Origin: Streptomyces kanamyceticus
Lineage (GTDB): Bacteria > Actinomycetota > Actinomycetes > Streptomycetales > Streptomycetaceae
DNA length: 64,000 nucleotides
NCBI RefSeq assembly: GCF_008704495.1
Contig: NZ_CP023699.1
Span: forward strand, 6,262,001 to 6,326,000
Direction: 5' to 3'
The notes below the pieces were generated by a model. The model made no database searches. It had not been told where the DNA came from and saw only the letters and a list, made by a program, of their open reading frames with translations. Positions within the stretch are counted from its first letter, which is position 1. Every line of letters begins with the position of its first letter. The translations under genes were made by a program, and so were the position numbers. Below are positions 9,801-18,020 of this stretch, in pieces.

Positions 9801-10252
9801 CCGACGATCACCTTGAGGCCCTTGGCCTGGGCGGCGCGGTTGCGCTTCTTGCTCAACTCCGTGACGTCGAAAAGCCGTTGGTCGATCCGGCCGTCGGCGA
9901 TCAGACGCTGGGCGTCCGCCGGGAGTACGAGGGTGTGGCCGTCCGGCGAGCGGTGCGTACGGACGGGTATGTGCTCGCGGCCCTTCGCCGGGGTGAACCC
10001 GGTGACGCGCCCTTGGGGGTCGACGGTGACGTGGTCACCGGTGATGAGGGTGAGCTGGTGGTGGTCCTGTGTCGCGGTGCTGGTGCCGGTGCCGGTGCCG
10101 GTGCTGATGCCGGTCGCCCGTGCACCCGTGTCGCCGGGGCGTAAGGGCTCGTTTCGCTGGGCCGACGCCGGGCCCGTCATGCCCGCCGTGAGGGCCATGG
10201 CGGCGGCCGTGGCGACGGCCGCCGCGCAGGCTCTCTTCACGTGGTCGCGCAA
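6869..10252 (-). CDS. Secreted subtilisin-like serine protease (S8), large Streptomyces type
   Basis: 1127 aa. The start is TTG 10252, with AGGAGG 5 nt upstream and a signal peptide directly after it (RDHVKRACAAAVATAAAMAL, cleavage near ASAQ); the frame stays open further upstream but without a signal. A propeptide-like region of about 190 residues precedes the protease domain. The triad is Asp253 (VLDTGVDATHPDL), His285 (GHGTHVAST) and Ser463 (GTSMAAPHVAG). About 600 residues follow with beta-sandwich character, typical of the >1000-residue extracellular subtilisins of Streptomyces, and no cell-wall sorting signal was found. It is monocistronic and divergent from the eCIS-core gene. The natural substrate cannot be inferred. 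Confidence 0.9.
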   Translation of the reverse strand: MRDHVKRACAAAVATAAAMALTAGMTGPASAQRNEPLRPGDTGARATGISTGTGTGTSTATQDHHQLTLITGDHVTVDPQGRVTGFTPAKGREHIPVRTHRSPDGHTLVLPADAQRLIADGRIDQRLFDVTELSKKRNRAAQAKGLKVIVGYRGAAQATAKADVRAAGDTTVRRSLKALNADALTTPKRDAGDLWKALTGEQGSARTTASGIAHVWLDGTRKATLDKSVKQIGADKAWDAGYDGKGVKIAVLDTGVDATHPDLKDQVAAEKNFTASADAKDRYGHGTHVASTVAGTGAKSGGKFKGVAPGAKILNGKVLSDDGFGDDSGIIAGMEWAAAEKADVVNLSLGGGDAPGIDPLEATVNKLSAEKGILFAISAGNDGVPGSVGSPGSADAALTVGAVDDNDKLADFSSQGPRVGDGAIKPDVTAPGVDITAAAAPGSVIEKQVGQNPEGYLTISGTSMAAPHVAGAAALLKQQHPDWKYSELKGALTGSTKPGKYTPFQQGSGRIAVDKAIEQTVVAEPVSVSFGTQQWPHTDDKPVTKKVTYKNLGKDDVTLDLTVEATGPKGDPAPAGFFTLGADKVTVPAGGTASVDLTADSKLGAGLDGAYSAYVVASGGGQSVRTAAAIDNEVERYEVTLKFIGRDGKPAPNHNSTLSAITGADKGLNLFPNDPSGTDTFRVAKGSYLLDSAIYVDPENGDKGVDWLFQPTLAIDKKMTVTVDARTAKQVDITGPDQAAKLKFMDSRITYQGYELGALNVTSFQSMRTAHLGPQVPEGLGQQWLATWRKDADTRYDMLLGGAVKKVATGYSRHLKPADFATLKVGMGASSPGRTGSIAVAGYLPLAGGISPIFPGQKLPRTQTVHVSALDGVRWGIDFDQYGDKNADGEPAWDGAYRMTPGAYTAGRTYAKSFNTGVFGPALGKDMGIFREGDKLGGSLPVVADGKGHAGWSTYASAKSTLYRDGTKIAENGDPLTGSETYTVPAQDAAYKLTTTVKRDPKVATASSRVDASWTFRSKKVTDRTQLPASTVRFAPKLDLKSLAPAGATQSVPVKIQGAAAGAGNLKSLAVYVSYDSGRTWQKTPVLAGKISVKNPAKGKGIALRAKITDKDGNKSTLSVYDAYFGK

Positions 10253-10424
10253 GTTTCCTCCTGGAACAGTGAGTTCGTAGCACTGAGGTGCTGTTCCCGG
10301 AGTATGTCGGCGCGGCGGGGCAGGATCCCGGCTAGTTACAAGAATCGAACGCGTAAGGACGGGGCAGGCGGTGTCCCTGCGTCGGTGACGGCGGTGTGAC
10401 GTTGGGCGTCCAGACTCCTTCCAC

Positions 10425-12872
10425 ATGGAATTCGCACGTGGGCGTCGTGCTGGTCAGCGTGGTGCGTCCCGAAGGGACCGGAGCACGGGTGCCCCCCTGC
10501 CGGTCGACGTGCGCGGGAAACTGGAGCGGCGGTTCAACGCGGCATTCGACACGGTGCGATGGCACCGAGACCCGACGGCGGCCGGAAACATCGACGCGTC
10601 CGCGTTCGCGACCGGGGAACACGTTGTGCTCGGTGTCGACACGGACCCGCACTCCGCCGCAGGGCTGAGCCTCATCGCACACGAACTGACTCACGTGCTC
10701 CAGCAGCGAAGGACAGGGCCCGTTCCTGCGGACGCGCCGCCCACCGGCCGTCAGGATGCCGCCGAACGCGAGGCCGAGGCCGCCGCGGCCGCCGTCATCA
10801 GTGGGCAGCGGCCCGCACCAGTCAGGGAACCACCGCATGGATTGCCCCGCGCTCCGAAGCCCGGTGTGCCCCCGGATCCGGACATAGGTCTCACCCGCCG
10901 GGACATGCACGATCTGGCGCCGACTTACGTCGAGAACCTCTTCGGGAAGGTCGACTACCGCTCCGGATACCTGATTTCCGAGGGAACGGAGGGAAGCGAG
11001 GGGTGGCAGGAGCGCTACTGGTCACTGTTCTGGGTCGACGGCAACGGCACCATGCGGGCGAGCGTGCGGCTGGTCAATCCCGAGCGCACGGCCCGGGCCC
11101 GCACGATGAAGTCCCTGCCGGAGCAGTTCGGAGCGGCGCTGGCCTGGTTCCGAGGGAGGGGCGTACGGGTCCTGGCCTTCGAGGGGGACTGGAGCTACAT
11201 GAACGCTGACGAGCCATCGAGCAACCTCGCCGTGTACCAGCGCGAGGTGGCGGCCGGGCGCGGCTCGGCGGAGGCCGCGGGCGCGACCCCGTCCGGACGG
11301 GCCGCCGTCGCGGCGGGCTTCACCGAGATCTCCGTCGCTCCCACCGTGGTGGAAGAGCAGGAGCACCTGCCTGAGGGAGTGGCGCGCCCACGAGTGAAGG
11401 CGACCTTCCGCATCCCTGGCTTCGAAGACGCCGGGAACCGTCTCGCGGGCCTTGCCAGGGCAGAGGAGATTCTCGACCGCTACGGGAGGTTCGTGCGGGG
11501 GAGTGAGCAACTGACCGAGCAAGTCCGGCGGACCCGTTCAGAACTGGAGGCAGCGCTGGACGCCTACGTGAGGGCGAAGGCCGACGGGAGTCCGGAGGAA
11601 GGCACCGCCCGGGAGCAGGCGCGCCGACGGCTCGATCAGCTGGCGACCGAGGAACTGCTGCCCGTGACCATGGCCCGGCTGACGGAACTGGCCAGGCTCG
11701 GGCCGCACTTGGAGAGATTCGAGGGCGAGCTCCTGGAGGCCCGTCGCACGGGGCGGATGTCCGAGGCGGGGATCGACGCACTGTGGGAGATCGCGCCGGA
11801 CACCGCTCGCAGGCTCGTCCGGTCCAGCCGACTGCCGCGCAGGGAACAGGCACGGCTTTTTGGCAGCCTTCCGGGAGCCGTGCCGGGCGGTGGGACGCGG
11901 GTGACGGCAGGGTTCCTCATCGCCCTGGAGATGGTGAATCTGGTGGCGCCCCTGGTGGAACAGGAACGGGCACACTCCGCCGACCACGACGTCGGTGCGG
12001 CGTTGAGGGACATCATGTGGTGGCAGGACAAGGGCGTGGCCCCCACGATGAAGGCGGTCGACGACAACCTCGCGCCTTTCTGGAGCAACGAGGAGACGAC
12101 CGACCGGGCAACGATCCAGAAGTGGCTGGACGACCACGAGGTCGGCTTCCTCGCGTTGACCGGGATCGAGGGCGCACCGAACTGGGACCGGTTCGGGATC
12201 TGGGCGACGACGCACCTGCTCAACTACGGCGACTGGCAGGAGTTCATCGAGCGGTCGACCGCGGTGCGCGGCACCGGCCCGTATCTGTACGAGCGGGAGT
12301 GGTCCTACCGCACTGCGACCATCGAGTCGCACTGGTACGACTTCGAGGTCCGTGAGATCTGGAATCCCGACAAGCAACTCACCAAGATCCTGCGAAGCGC
12401 GGCGCAGGCGATGGTCCGGAGGACCGAGAGGGAGATCGCGCTCGCCGCTGTGGCTCCGGGGCGCTTGAGCGGGCCCGGCACGTTCCTGGAGTCGGCCGAC
12501 CGTTCGACCGAGGCCTTCGTGACACTGCCGAGGGCCACCGGACGCAAGCGCTTCCGACACGGCATCGGCGAGCCGACGCTGTACACGTCGTACCAGCAGC
12601 ACGCGCGTACCGGCTTCGCGCACGACGCGCTCTTGTACACCTTTCCCGACCGCGCCGCCCTCGGTCGTGGCGAGGTCCCTGACGGATACGTGGTGGTCGG
12701 CGGCGCCGACTTCAACACCTACGTCGCCGTGTACAACACGTTGAACGTGGTGAGCATGGCGACGGACCATCCGATCATCGACAGGGTCCCCCGCAACGAG
12801 TTTCCCAACAGGAGCGAGATGCTCTTGGCGCGGTCGGGCGACCTTGAGGACGCGCCGACCGAGCGGCCCTGA
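10425..12872 (+). CDS. eCIS-core (DUF4157) domain protein, 815 aa, probable injection-system-associated effector
   Basis: Residues about 25-95 match the DUF4157/eCIS-core metallopeptidase-like domain: LPVDVRGKLERRFNAAFDTVRWH, then FATGEHVVLG, and the zinc motif H86-E87-L88-T89-H90 followed by VLQQ. In other genomes this domain marks cargo or accessory proteins of extracellular contractile injection systems. It is followed by a Pro/Ala/Glu-rich linker (about 95-150) and about 660 residues I do not recognise, with long helical stretches at about 340-480 and a Trp/Tyr-rich C-terminal part. No signal peptide and no sheath, tube or baseplate genes are in the window, so the association rests on the domain alone. 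Start ATG 10425 has no clear Shine-Dalgarno sequence. Confidence 0.75.
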   Translation: MEFARGRRAGQRGASRRDRSTGAPLPVDVRGKLERRFNAAFDTVRWHRDPTAAGNIDASAFATGEHVVLGVDTDPHSAAGLSLIAHELTHVLQQRRTGPVPADAPPTGRQDAAEREAEAAAAAVISGQRPAPVREPPHGLPRAPKPGVPPDPDIGLTRRDMHDLAPTYVENLFGKVDYRSGYLISEGTEGSEGWQERYWSLFWVDGNGTMRASVRLVNPERTARARTMKSLPEQFGAALAWFRGRGVRVLAFEGDWSYMNADEPSSNLAVYQREVAAGRGSAEAAGATPSGRAAVAAGFTEISVAPTVVEEQEHLPEGVARPRVKATFRIPGFEDAGNRLAGLARAEEILDRYGRFVRGSEQLTEQVRRTRSELEAALDAYVRAKADGSPEEGTAREQARRRLDQLATEELLPVTMARLTELARLGPHLERFEGELLEARRTGRMSEAGIDALWEIAPDTARRLVRSSRLPRREQARLFGSLPGAVPGGGTRVTAGFLIALEMVNLVAPLVEQERAHSADHDVGAALRDIMWWQDKGVAPTMKAVDDNLAPFWSNEETTDRATIQKWLDDHEVGFLALTGIEGAPNWDRFGIWATTHLLNYGDWQEFIERSTAVRGTGPYLYEREWSYRTATIESHWYDFEVREIWNPDKQLTKILRSAAQAMVRRTEREIALAAVAPGRLSGPGTFLESADRSTEAFVTLPRATGRKRFRHGIGEPTLYTSYQQHARTGFAHDALLYTFPDRAALGRGEVPDGYVVVGGADFNTYVAVYNTLNVVSMATDHPIIDRVPRNEFPNRSEMLLARSGDLEDAPTERP

Positions 12873-12931
12873 AAGGGCCCGTGCGGTGCCCGCCTCGGCG
12901 CGCCGCCGTCGTGCCGTGCGGTGCGGTGCGG

Positions 12932-13006
12932 TGGAGGCCGTGGCGGGAATCGAACCCGCGTTACTGGATTTGCAGTCCAGCCCCTAAACCACTCGGGCAC
13001 ACGGCC
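12932..13006 (-). tRNA. tRNA-Cys (GCA)
   Basis: Read on the minus strand, the acceptor arms GGCCGTG and CACGGCC pair fully. The anticodon stem CTGGA/TCCAG encloses CTGCAAA, giving anticodon GCA. The T-arm GCGGG/CCCGC encloses TTCGATT. The discriminator base is T, the usual cysteine identity element, and CCA is encoded. The 3' end faces the eCIS-core gene. An open frame across it on the same strand is spurious. Confidence 0.95.
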
Positions 13007-13121
13007 AGGCCGTTCAGCGTGACTGGCTGACCAGTCTCGCTGACCTGACTTCTTGAACGTAGCGGGGCCCCGGCGGCGGCCTCAAGGGATCACGGCGCGC
13101 CGCAACGGGACTGCCACGCCG

Positions 13122-13157
13122 CGTTCATGAACGACCCCAGGCCGTTCATGAACGGCC
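13122..13157. promoter_or_regulatory. Two tandem perfect palindromes, candidate operator
   Basis: CGTTCATGAACG occurs at 13122-13133 and again at 13143-13154; the second copy extends to an 18-bp perfect palindrome, 13140-13157. The centres are exactly 21 bp apart, two helical turns, so two dimers would bind the same face. The site lies 112 bp before the P450 start and 115 bp upstream of the tRNA-Cys 5' end, so either could be the target. No regulator gene is adjacent. Confidence 0.6.
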
Positions 13158-13269
13158 CTCTGGTGCCGGGCGGGTCGTTGGTGTCAGCGTTGTGTCAGTC
13201 GTATGTCCGCGCCATCGGTCAATGTGGCCACATCGACCGCGACACCCACCCGTACCGAGAGGGCATTCC

Positions 13270-14502
13270 ATGAGCAGCACGGCTCCTGCCACCCCGAACG
13301 GCCTTCCCGCAGACCGCGACGCGGGCCCCTTCGTGCCGCCGAGCGGCATCACCCGCCTGCGCGAGAGCCGCCCGGTCAGCCCCGTGCTCTTCCCGGACGG
13401 CCACGAGGGCTGGTTCGTCAGCGGTTACGAAGCGGTCCGCCAACTCATAGCCGACGACCGGTTCAGCTCCCGCCAGGACACCGACATCATCCACATCCCG
13501 TACGAGATGACCGGCATGGCCGCGCCCACCGAACCGTCCCCGCAGCTTCCGGGCGTGTTCATCGCCATGGACCCGCCGGAACACACGCGGCTGCGGCGCA
13601 AGCTCATCGGGGCCTTCACCGTGAAGCGCATGAAGCAGCTCGAAGAGGGCATCGTCGAGATCACCGAGCGGCAACTGGACGAGCTGGAGCGCCTCACCCC
13701 GCCGGTCGACCTGGTCAAGGAGTTCGCGCTGCCGGTGCCCGCGCTGGTCATCTGCGAACTTCTCGGCGTCCCCCACGCGGACCGGGCGACCTTCCAGGGC
13801 AACTCCGCCAAGTTCATGGAGAAGGACGTGACGCTCGACGAGAAGGTGGCCGCGTACGAGGGGATGACCTCGTTCCTGTCCAAGCTGGTCACGGACAAGC
13901 GCGCTGAGCCCGGCGACGACATCCTGTCCGACCTGACCCGTGACGACGACCTCAGCATCGAGGAGCTGACGGGCATCGCCTTCCTGCTGCTGCTCGCGGG
14001 GCACGAGACCACCGCCAACATGGTGTCACTGGGTACGTTCGCGCTCCTGGAGAACCCCGAGCAGCTGGCCGAACTGCGCGCCGCCCCCGAGCTGATGCCC
14101 GACGCCGTCGAGGAGCTCCTGCGCTATCTGTCCGTCGCCGACATCTTCTATCGCATCGCCACGGAGGACATCGAGCTCTGCGGCGAGACGATCCCCAAGG
14201 GCTCGACCGTCGTCGCCTCGCTCCTTGCCGCCAACCACGACCCCGAGCGTTTCGAGAACCCCGACACCCTGGACATCCACCGCAAGGCCCGGGGCCACAC
14301 GGCCTTCGGGCACGGCGTCCACCAGTGTCTCGGCCAGCAACTGGCCCGCATCGAGATGCGCGCGGGCTTCGAGGGCCTGTTCCGCCGCTTCCCGACCCTC
14401 GAACTCGCCGTCCCCGCCGACGAGGTGAGGCTCAGGACGGACATGAACATCTACGGCGTACACGAGCTGCCGGTCACCTGGACGACGGGGACGGCACGCT
14501 AG
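13270..14502 (+). CDS. Cytochrome P450
   Basis: 410 aa from ATG 13270 (GAGAGGG 8 nt upstream); the frame is open further left but without P450 sequence. The I-helix motif LLLLAGHETTANM (near residue 240), the ExxR motif EELLR (near 283) and the heme loop FGHGVHQCLGQQLARIEMR (Cys near 354) are all present, so the protein should bind heme normally. It is a soluble class I bacterial P450 needing ferredoxin and reductase from elsewhere; neither is adjacent. No biosynthetic cluster surrounds it, so the substrate is open. Two palindromic candidate operators lie upstream at 13122-13157. Confidence 0.93.
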   Translation: MSSTAPATPNGLPADRDAGPFVPPSGITRLRESRPVSPVLFPDGHEGWFVSGYEAVRQLIADDRFSSRQDTDIIHIPYEMTGMAAPTEPSPQLPGVFIAMDPPEHTRLRRKLIGAFTVKRMKQLEEGIVEITERQLDELERLTPPVDLVKEFALPVPALVICELLGVPHADRATFQGNSAKFMEKDVTLDEKVAAYEGMTSFLSKLVTDKRAEPGDDILSDLTRDDDLSIEELTGIAFLLLLAGHETTANMVSLGTFALLENPEQLAELRAAPELMPDAVEELLRYLSVADIFYRIATEDIELCGETIPKGSTVVASLLAANHDPERFENPDTLDIHRKARGHTAFGHGVHQCLGQQLARIEMRAGFEGLFRRFPTLELAVPADEVRLRTDMNIYGVHELPVTWTTGTAR

Positions 14503-14586
14503 AACGGGCGGCCGCGGGACCACCTGCCGGTGATTCCGCGACCGCCCGCCTTGGGGGAATGCGCCGTAGCGCATCGGGGGTTGGCT

Positions 14587-15249
14587 CTAGCGCACCGTGA
14601 CGTTGAAGACGGGCGACAGCGTGGTGCCGCTCTGCACGCGGAGGTCGTTCTTGCCCTTGAGGCCGAGCTTGACGCGCATCGAGTACGCACCGGACTTGTT
14701 GACGCTCGTGCTCGCGGGCAGGGACTTCCAGGTGCCGCGCTGCTTCTGCTGCAGGGTGACCTTGCTGCCGGCCTTGATGCCCGTCGCCTTGCCGCTGACG
14801 CGCAGCTCCTGCCAGGCCTTCACGGACGTCGCGGACGGCTTGGCGGTCAGCGCGGCCTTGGCCTTCGCGGTGGGGCTGGTCTTCTGGGTGCCGAGGTTCT
14901 TGCCGGTCTTGACGTCCCAGATCGCGTACGGCGTGCCGCCGCCCTGCGTCTTGCTGTACAGGCGCTTGCCGTCGGCGCTCAGGTGCACGTAGATGCCGTC
15001 GTCGACGGTGCCGCCCGGCTTGATGACCTTGCCGTTGTAGTACGGCTTGCCGCCCTTGACGGTGATGGTGACACCGGCGCCGATGTCGATCTTCACGTCC
15101 TTCGCCGCGGCGGCCGGAGCGACGGCGGGGCGCTGGGGGGCGGGCGAACTCGCCAGGGCCGCCGCGGCCGGAGCCAGCAGGGCCGTACCGGCGATGACCG
15201 AGATGGCGGCGGTACGCAGAGCGGTGCGGCGGTGGGTGTTGGTGCGCAT
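14587..15249 (-). CDS. Secreted protein of unknown function
   Basis: 220 aa from ATG 15249, with GAAGGGGAA upstream. The N-terminus (RRTALRTAAISVIAGTALLAP, then AAALA) is a signal peptide, with twin arginines that may suit the Tat route. The mature part has a glycine-rich segment (DIGAGVTITVKGGKPYYNGK, residues about 50-70) and a C-terminal beta-sandwich-like region of about 85 residues resembling bacterial Ig-like domains. No catalytic motif was seen. It stands alone, convergent with the P450 gene. Confidence 0.7.
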   Translation of the reverse strand: MRTNTHRRTALRTAAISVIAGTALLAPAAAALASSPAPQRPAVAPAAAAKDVKIDIGAGVTITVKGGKPYYNGKVIKPGGTVDDGIYVHLSADGKRLYSKTQGGGTPYAIWDVKTGKNLGTQKTSPTAKAKAALTAKPSATSVKAWQELRVSGKATGIKAGSKVTLQQKQRGTWKSLPASTSVNKSGAYSMRVKLGLKGKNDLRVQSGTTLSPVFNVTVR

Positions 15250-15531
15250 AACGGCGTGTTCCCCTTCACGATGCGGTGGCGTGCTCTCGCACGGCACGGG
15301 TCCACGAGTCCACTGGTCCGGTGGATCCGCGTGGTAAAGCCCTTTTGCTCTCTGCCGTCCGGCGAGTGCGGAATAAAGGTAAATCACCCACCATTGCGGC
15401 CGGTTGTAGGTCGTGTAACAGAGCTCCGTAGATCACCCCACGGATGTACGTCGGGAGCTTCGTGTAGGTCAGAGGCTGGCCTAGTTGGTGTCTAGCGTGT
15501 GGCTCCCGCGACGGAAGGCAGACACCACACC

Positions 15532-16071
15532 ATGAGCGAGACGACGACCCGCGACGACGTGGCCACGGGCGAGCGCGCCGACCTGCTGGCGACGCTGGCC
15601 CAGCACCGGCGCTCCCTGCGGTTCACCACCCGCGACCTCACCGACGAGCAGGCCGGACGCCGGACCACAGCGAGCGAGCTGTGCCTGGGCGGCCTGGTCA
15701 AGCACGTCACCTCGGTCGAGCGCGTGTGGGCGGCCTTCATCCAGGAAGGCCCCTCGGCGCTTGGCGGCGTGACCGACATGACCGAGGAGGACTGGGCCCG
15801 GCGCGCCGACGAGTTCCGGCTGCTGCCCGGCGAGACGCTGACCGGTGTCCTTACCGCGTACGAGGAAGTGGCGCTCCACACCGACGAGTTGGTCCGCTCC
15901 GTGCCCGACCTCGGCGCGAGCCACCCGCTGCCGGACGCGCCGTGGTCCGAGCCGGGCACCCGGTGGTCGGTGCGTCGCGTCCTGCTCCACGTCATTGGCG
16001 AGACCGCCCAGCACGCGGGCCACGCGGATGTCATCCGGGAGTCCTTGGACGGGGCGCAGAGCATGGCGTGA
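15532..16071 (+). CDS. DinB/DUF664 family protein
   Basis: 179 aa from ATG 15532; an in-frame GTG at 15499 would add 11 residues. The sequence has the four-helix DinB pattern with spaced histidines (VKHVTSVERVW, about residue 55; LHTDEL, about 115; LLHVIGETAQHAGHADVIRE near the end) that bind a divalent metal in the family. Relatives include mycothiol- and bacillithiol-dependent transferases, and an actinomycete copy could use mycothiol. No neighbour points to a particular substrate. Confidence 0.82.
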   Translation: MSETTTRDDVATGERADLLATLAQHRRSLRFTTRDLTDEQAGRRTTASELCLGGLVKHVTSVERVWAAFIQEGPSALGGVTDMTEEDWARRADEFRLLPGETLTGVLTAYEEVALHTDELVRSVPDLGASHPLPDAPWSEPGTRWSVRRVLLHVIGETAQHAGHADVIRESLDGAQSMA

Positions 16072-16254
16072 TCTCGCCGGGGGCGCCGGGCTGGTCCCGT
16101 GTGACCCGGCGCCGTGTCGCTGAGGCCTCCTCCCACCCGCCCGCCCTCACCCACGGTGGCGTGACGTCTCCGGCCGGGCGCGGTCGGGCGGGGCGGGCTT
16201 CGGCTCGGCGATGGAGGAGCAGGTCGCGCTTCGCCGAGCAGGGAGAGATCGGGG

Positions 16255-17160
16255 TTACGTTCCCGCCCCCGGCCGGGGCCGGGCGTCCGCGGCCAGGGTG
16301 TGGTCGAGAACGGCCGCCGCCAGGGGCGCGTGGACCGCGCGGGGCAGCGCGTGCCCCATGCCCGGTATCTCCACCAGCCGTGCCCCGGCGATCACTTGGG
16401 CGAGATGCTCGGGGTGCGGCGGCGGGAAGACGGGCTCGGCCGGGGCCGAGATCACCAGGGTTGGCACCTCGGTGCGCGCGAGTTCCTCGGTACGGTCCAT
16501 GCCCGAGTGGTCCGCGCGTCCGTGGGTCATGGGTTCCTCGTAGCGCCCGGCGTGCTCGATGATGCGGCGCTCCAAAGCCCGGAATTCCTCGGCGTCGAAG
16601 GGGAGTTGATCGCCGTTGAGTAGCCGCCAGTGCTCCACGCGGTGGTCCAGCTCGCCCTCCAGGCCACGGTTCTCGTGGGGGCGGGACCATCGTTCGAGCA
16701 ACCGTGCGTCGATGGGCGGTAGTTGGTCCACGGGGGTTCGGGAGCCGTCCGGGTGCGACAGGGGGGTGCTGCTGAGAGCGCCCGCGCCCATCACTGTCGC
16801 GCTGAGCAGCCGTTCGGGGTGATCGGCGATCAGCAGTTGGGTGAGCATGCCGCCCAGGGAGAGACCGACGACGTGCGCCCGCTCCACTTCGTACGCGTCG
16901 AGGACGGCGATCGCGTCCGATGCGAGGTCGACGACGCGGTACGGGTGCGTGTCGAAACTCAGGCTGGAGCGGCCGGTGTCCCGGTGGTCGTAGCGGATGA
17001 CGCGGTGGCGCGCGGCCAACGCGTCGACCAGCTCCTCCGGCCAACCCAGGCCGGACGCCCCGGCCCCCATGATCAGCAGCAAGGCGGAGTCCCGGGGATC
17101 GCCGCGCTCCTCGGACCACAGCCGCACCGTCGGGTCTACCTGGACGAATCGCTGGTTCAT
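16255..17160 (-). CDS. Alpha/beta hydrolase (RdmC-like esterase family)
   Basis: 301 aa from ATG 17160 with GAGGAG 8 nt upstream. The oxyanion region LLIMGAGASGLGW is near residue 30, the nucleophile elbow GLSLGG near 100 (Ser), and the C-terminal GMGHALP supplies the His. An internal cap region spans about 140-220. The fold is that of anthracycline methylesterase-like and other small-ester hydrolases; the substrate is unknown. It is transcribed alone. Immediately upstream is the perfect palindrome CGAGACGTCTCG, with a 13-bp part repeated 58 bp further on, suggesting control by a repressor located elsewhere. Confidence 0.87.
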   Translation of the reverse strand: MNQRFVQVDPTVRLWSEERGDPRDSALLLIMGAGASGLGWPEELVDALAARHRVIRYDHRDTGRSSLSFDTHPYRVVDLASDAIAVLDAYEVERAHVVGLSLGGMLTQLLIADHPERLLSATVMGAGALSSTPLSHPDGSRTPVDQLPPIDARLLERWSRPHENRGLEGELDHRVEHWRLLNGDQLPFDAEEFRALERRIIEHAGRYEEPMTHGRADHSGMDRTEELARTEVPTLVISAPAEPVFPPPHPEHLAQVIAGARLVEIPGMGHALPRAVHAPLAAAVLDHTLAADARPRPGAGT

Positions 17161-17191
17161 GGCATTGCTCCTCACGTCCACGGTGTGACAA

Positions 17192-17266
17192 CGAGACGTC
17201 TCGTCTCGCTGCCTTGTGTCGCCATCATGGCGCAGACGTTGGAGCGATGCAATACGTCTCGTCTCG
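17192..17266. promoter_or_regulatory. Palindrome and repeated half-site upstream of the hydrolase gene
   Basis: CGAGACGTCTCG at 17192-17203 is a perfect 12-bp palindrome, 32 bp before the hydrolase start. ACGTCTCGTCTCG occurs at 17196-17208 and again at 17254-17266. Such paired sites suit a TetR- or MarR-type repressor; none is encoded next to it. Confidence 0.45.
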
Positions 17267-17301
17267 TCGTGTTGTCCCTGGCGGCGGGTCAGCCGTGTCG
17301 C

Positions 17302-17892
17302 TCAGGCGTACCGCGGGAGGTCGTTCGTGGGGATCGTCCAGTCCGAGATGGTGACGGGCTCGCCGTAGACGAAGTCCTTGCGGGTGGCGTAGCGAGGGCC
17401 CTCCGGCGTCGGATGGATGTCCGTCATGACCGCGCCCGAGCCGGTGCGGGGGTCGAAGATCACGTACACGGGGACGCCCACGAGGGGGTAGTCCCGCATC
17501 TTGCTGACCCAGTCGTTGTCCGGGTTGGAGCGGGAGACGACCTCGATGGCGGCGATGAGCGTTCGTGGATCGAAAGCGCCCTCACCCTCCATGTCGGCCT
17601 CGGAAATGACCATGACGTCGGGGTGGCGCATGATCCCCTCCGGCAGATCCTCCACGTCAGGAGTCCCCGTGTGGGCTGCCAGATTTTCCGGCATGACCTT
17701 CTCCAGGCGTTTCCGGATGCGTAGCGCAGTCAGCTCGTGGGGCTTCGCGGGCGACATCATGTCGTGGACGATTCCTTCTTTGGTGATCTCGAATTTCCCC
17801 GGGAGGGTGTCGTCCATCGACTGCACGAACTCCCGCATGGTCCGGTACGTGTGGCTGGCCGTGTGGCCCGAAGCGGGAGTCATGGCTCTCAT
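17302..17892 (-). CDS. Uma2 (DUF820) family PD-(D/E)XK nuclease-like protein
   Basis: 196 aa from ATG 17892; a second in-frame ATG lies 9 nt downstream. The family core is present: HPDVMVI (Asp near residue 92), LIAAIEVVSRSNPDNDWVSKMRDY (Glu near 116 and the following Lys) and VPVYVIFDPRTG. Uma2 proteins have the restriction-endonuclease fold, are abundant in actinomycetes and cyanobacteria, and have no settled biological role. It lies directly downstream of a duplicated fragment of the HTH gene (17894-18005), so the two may once have been neighbours. Confidence 0.85.
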   Translation of the reverse strand: MRAMTPASGHTASHTYRTMREFVQSMDDTLPGKFEITKEGIVHDMMSPAKPHELTALRIRKRLEKVMPENLAAHTGTPDVEDLPEGIMRHPDVMVISEADMEGEGAFDPRTLIAAIEVVSRSNPDNDWVSKMRDYPLVGVPVYVIFDPRTGSGAVMTDIHPTPEGPRYATRKDFVYGEPVTISDWTIPTNDLPRYA

Positions 17893-17893
17893 G

Positions 17894-18005
17894 CTAGGCG
17901 GCCGCCAGTCTCCGGGCCCGGCATGCGGCGCAGTGGCCCGGTTCCGGTGGGCGGAAGGCGCGGTCGCAGGTTTCGCAGTTCTGGAGCGGGGCCGGGGGGG
18001 CCCAT
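17894..18005 (-). pseudogene. Fragment: duplicated 3' end of the HTH/zinc-ribbon gene
   Basis: Read on the minus strand this gives LQNCETCDRAFRPPEPGHC, a short tail ending RRLAA and a TAG at 17894-17896. It is the same zinc-ribbon tail as in the intact gene at 18774-19574 (LQNCESCDRAFRSPEPGHC). It has no start, and similarity stops near 18000, just beyond the vapC stop. It is the remnant left on the far side of vapBC. Confidence 0.7.
17930..17996. repeat. Direct repeat, copy 1, flanking vapBC
   Basis: 67 bp matching 18822-18888 at 64 of 67 positions, in the same orientation. The two copies bracket the vapBC pair. Confidence 0.85.
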
Positions 18006-18020
18006 CCCCGCGGCCGGGCT

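Noticed and set aside
12719..13000. 93-aa frame across the tRNA-Cys gene (minus strand)
   Set aside because: It is a translation of the tRNA and its flank, and has no codon-position bias.
12932..13006. tRNA-Cys as an integration site for a mobile element
   Set aside because: I found no integrase gene, and no repeat of the tRNA 3' end was noticed in the window.
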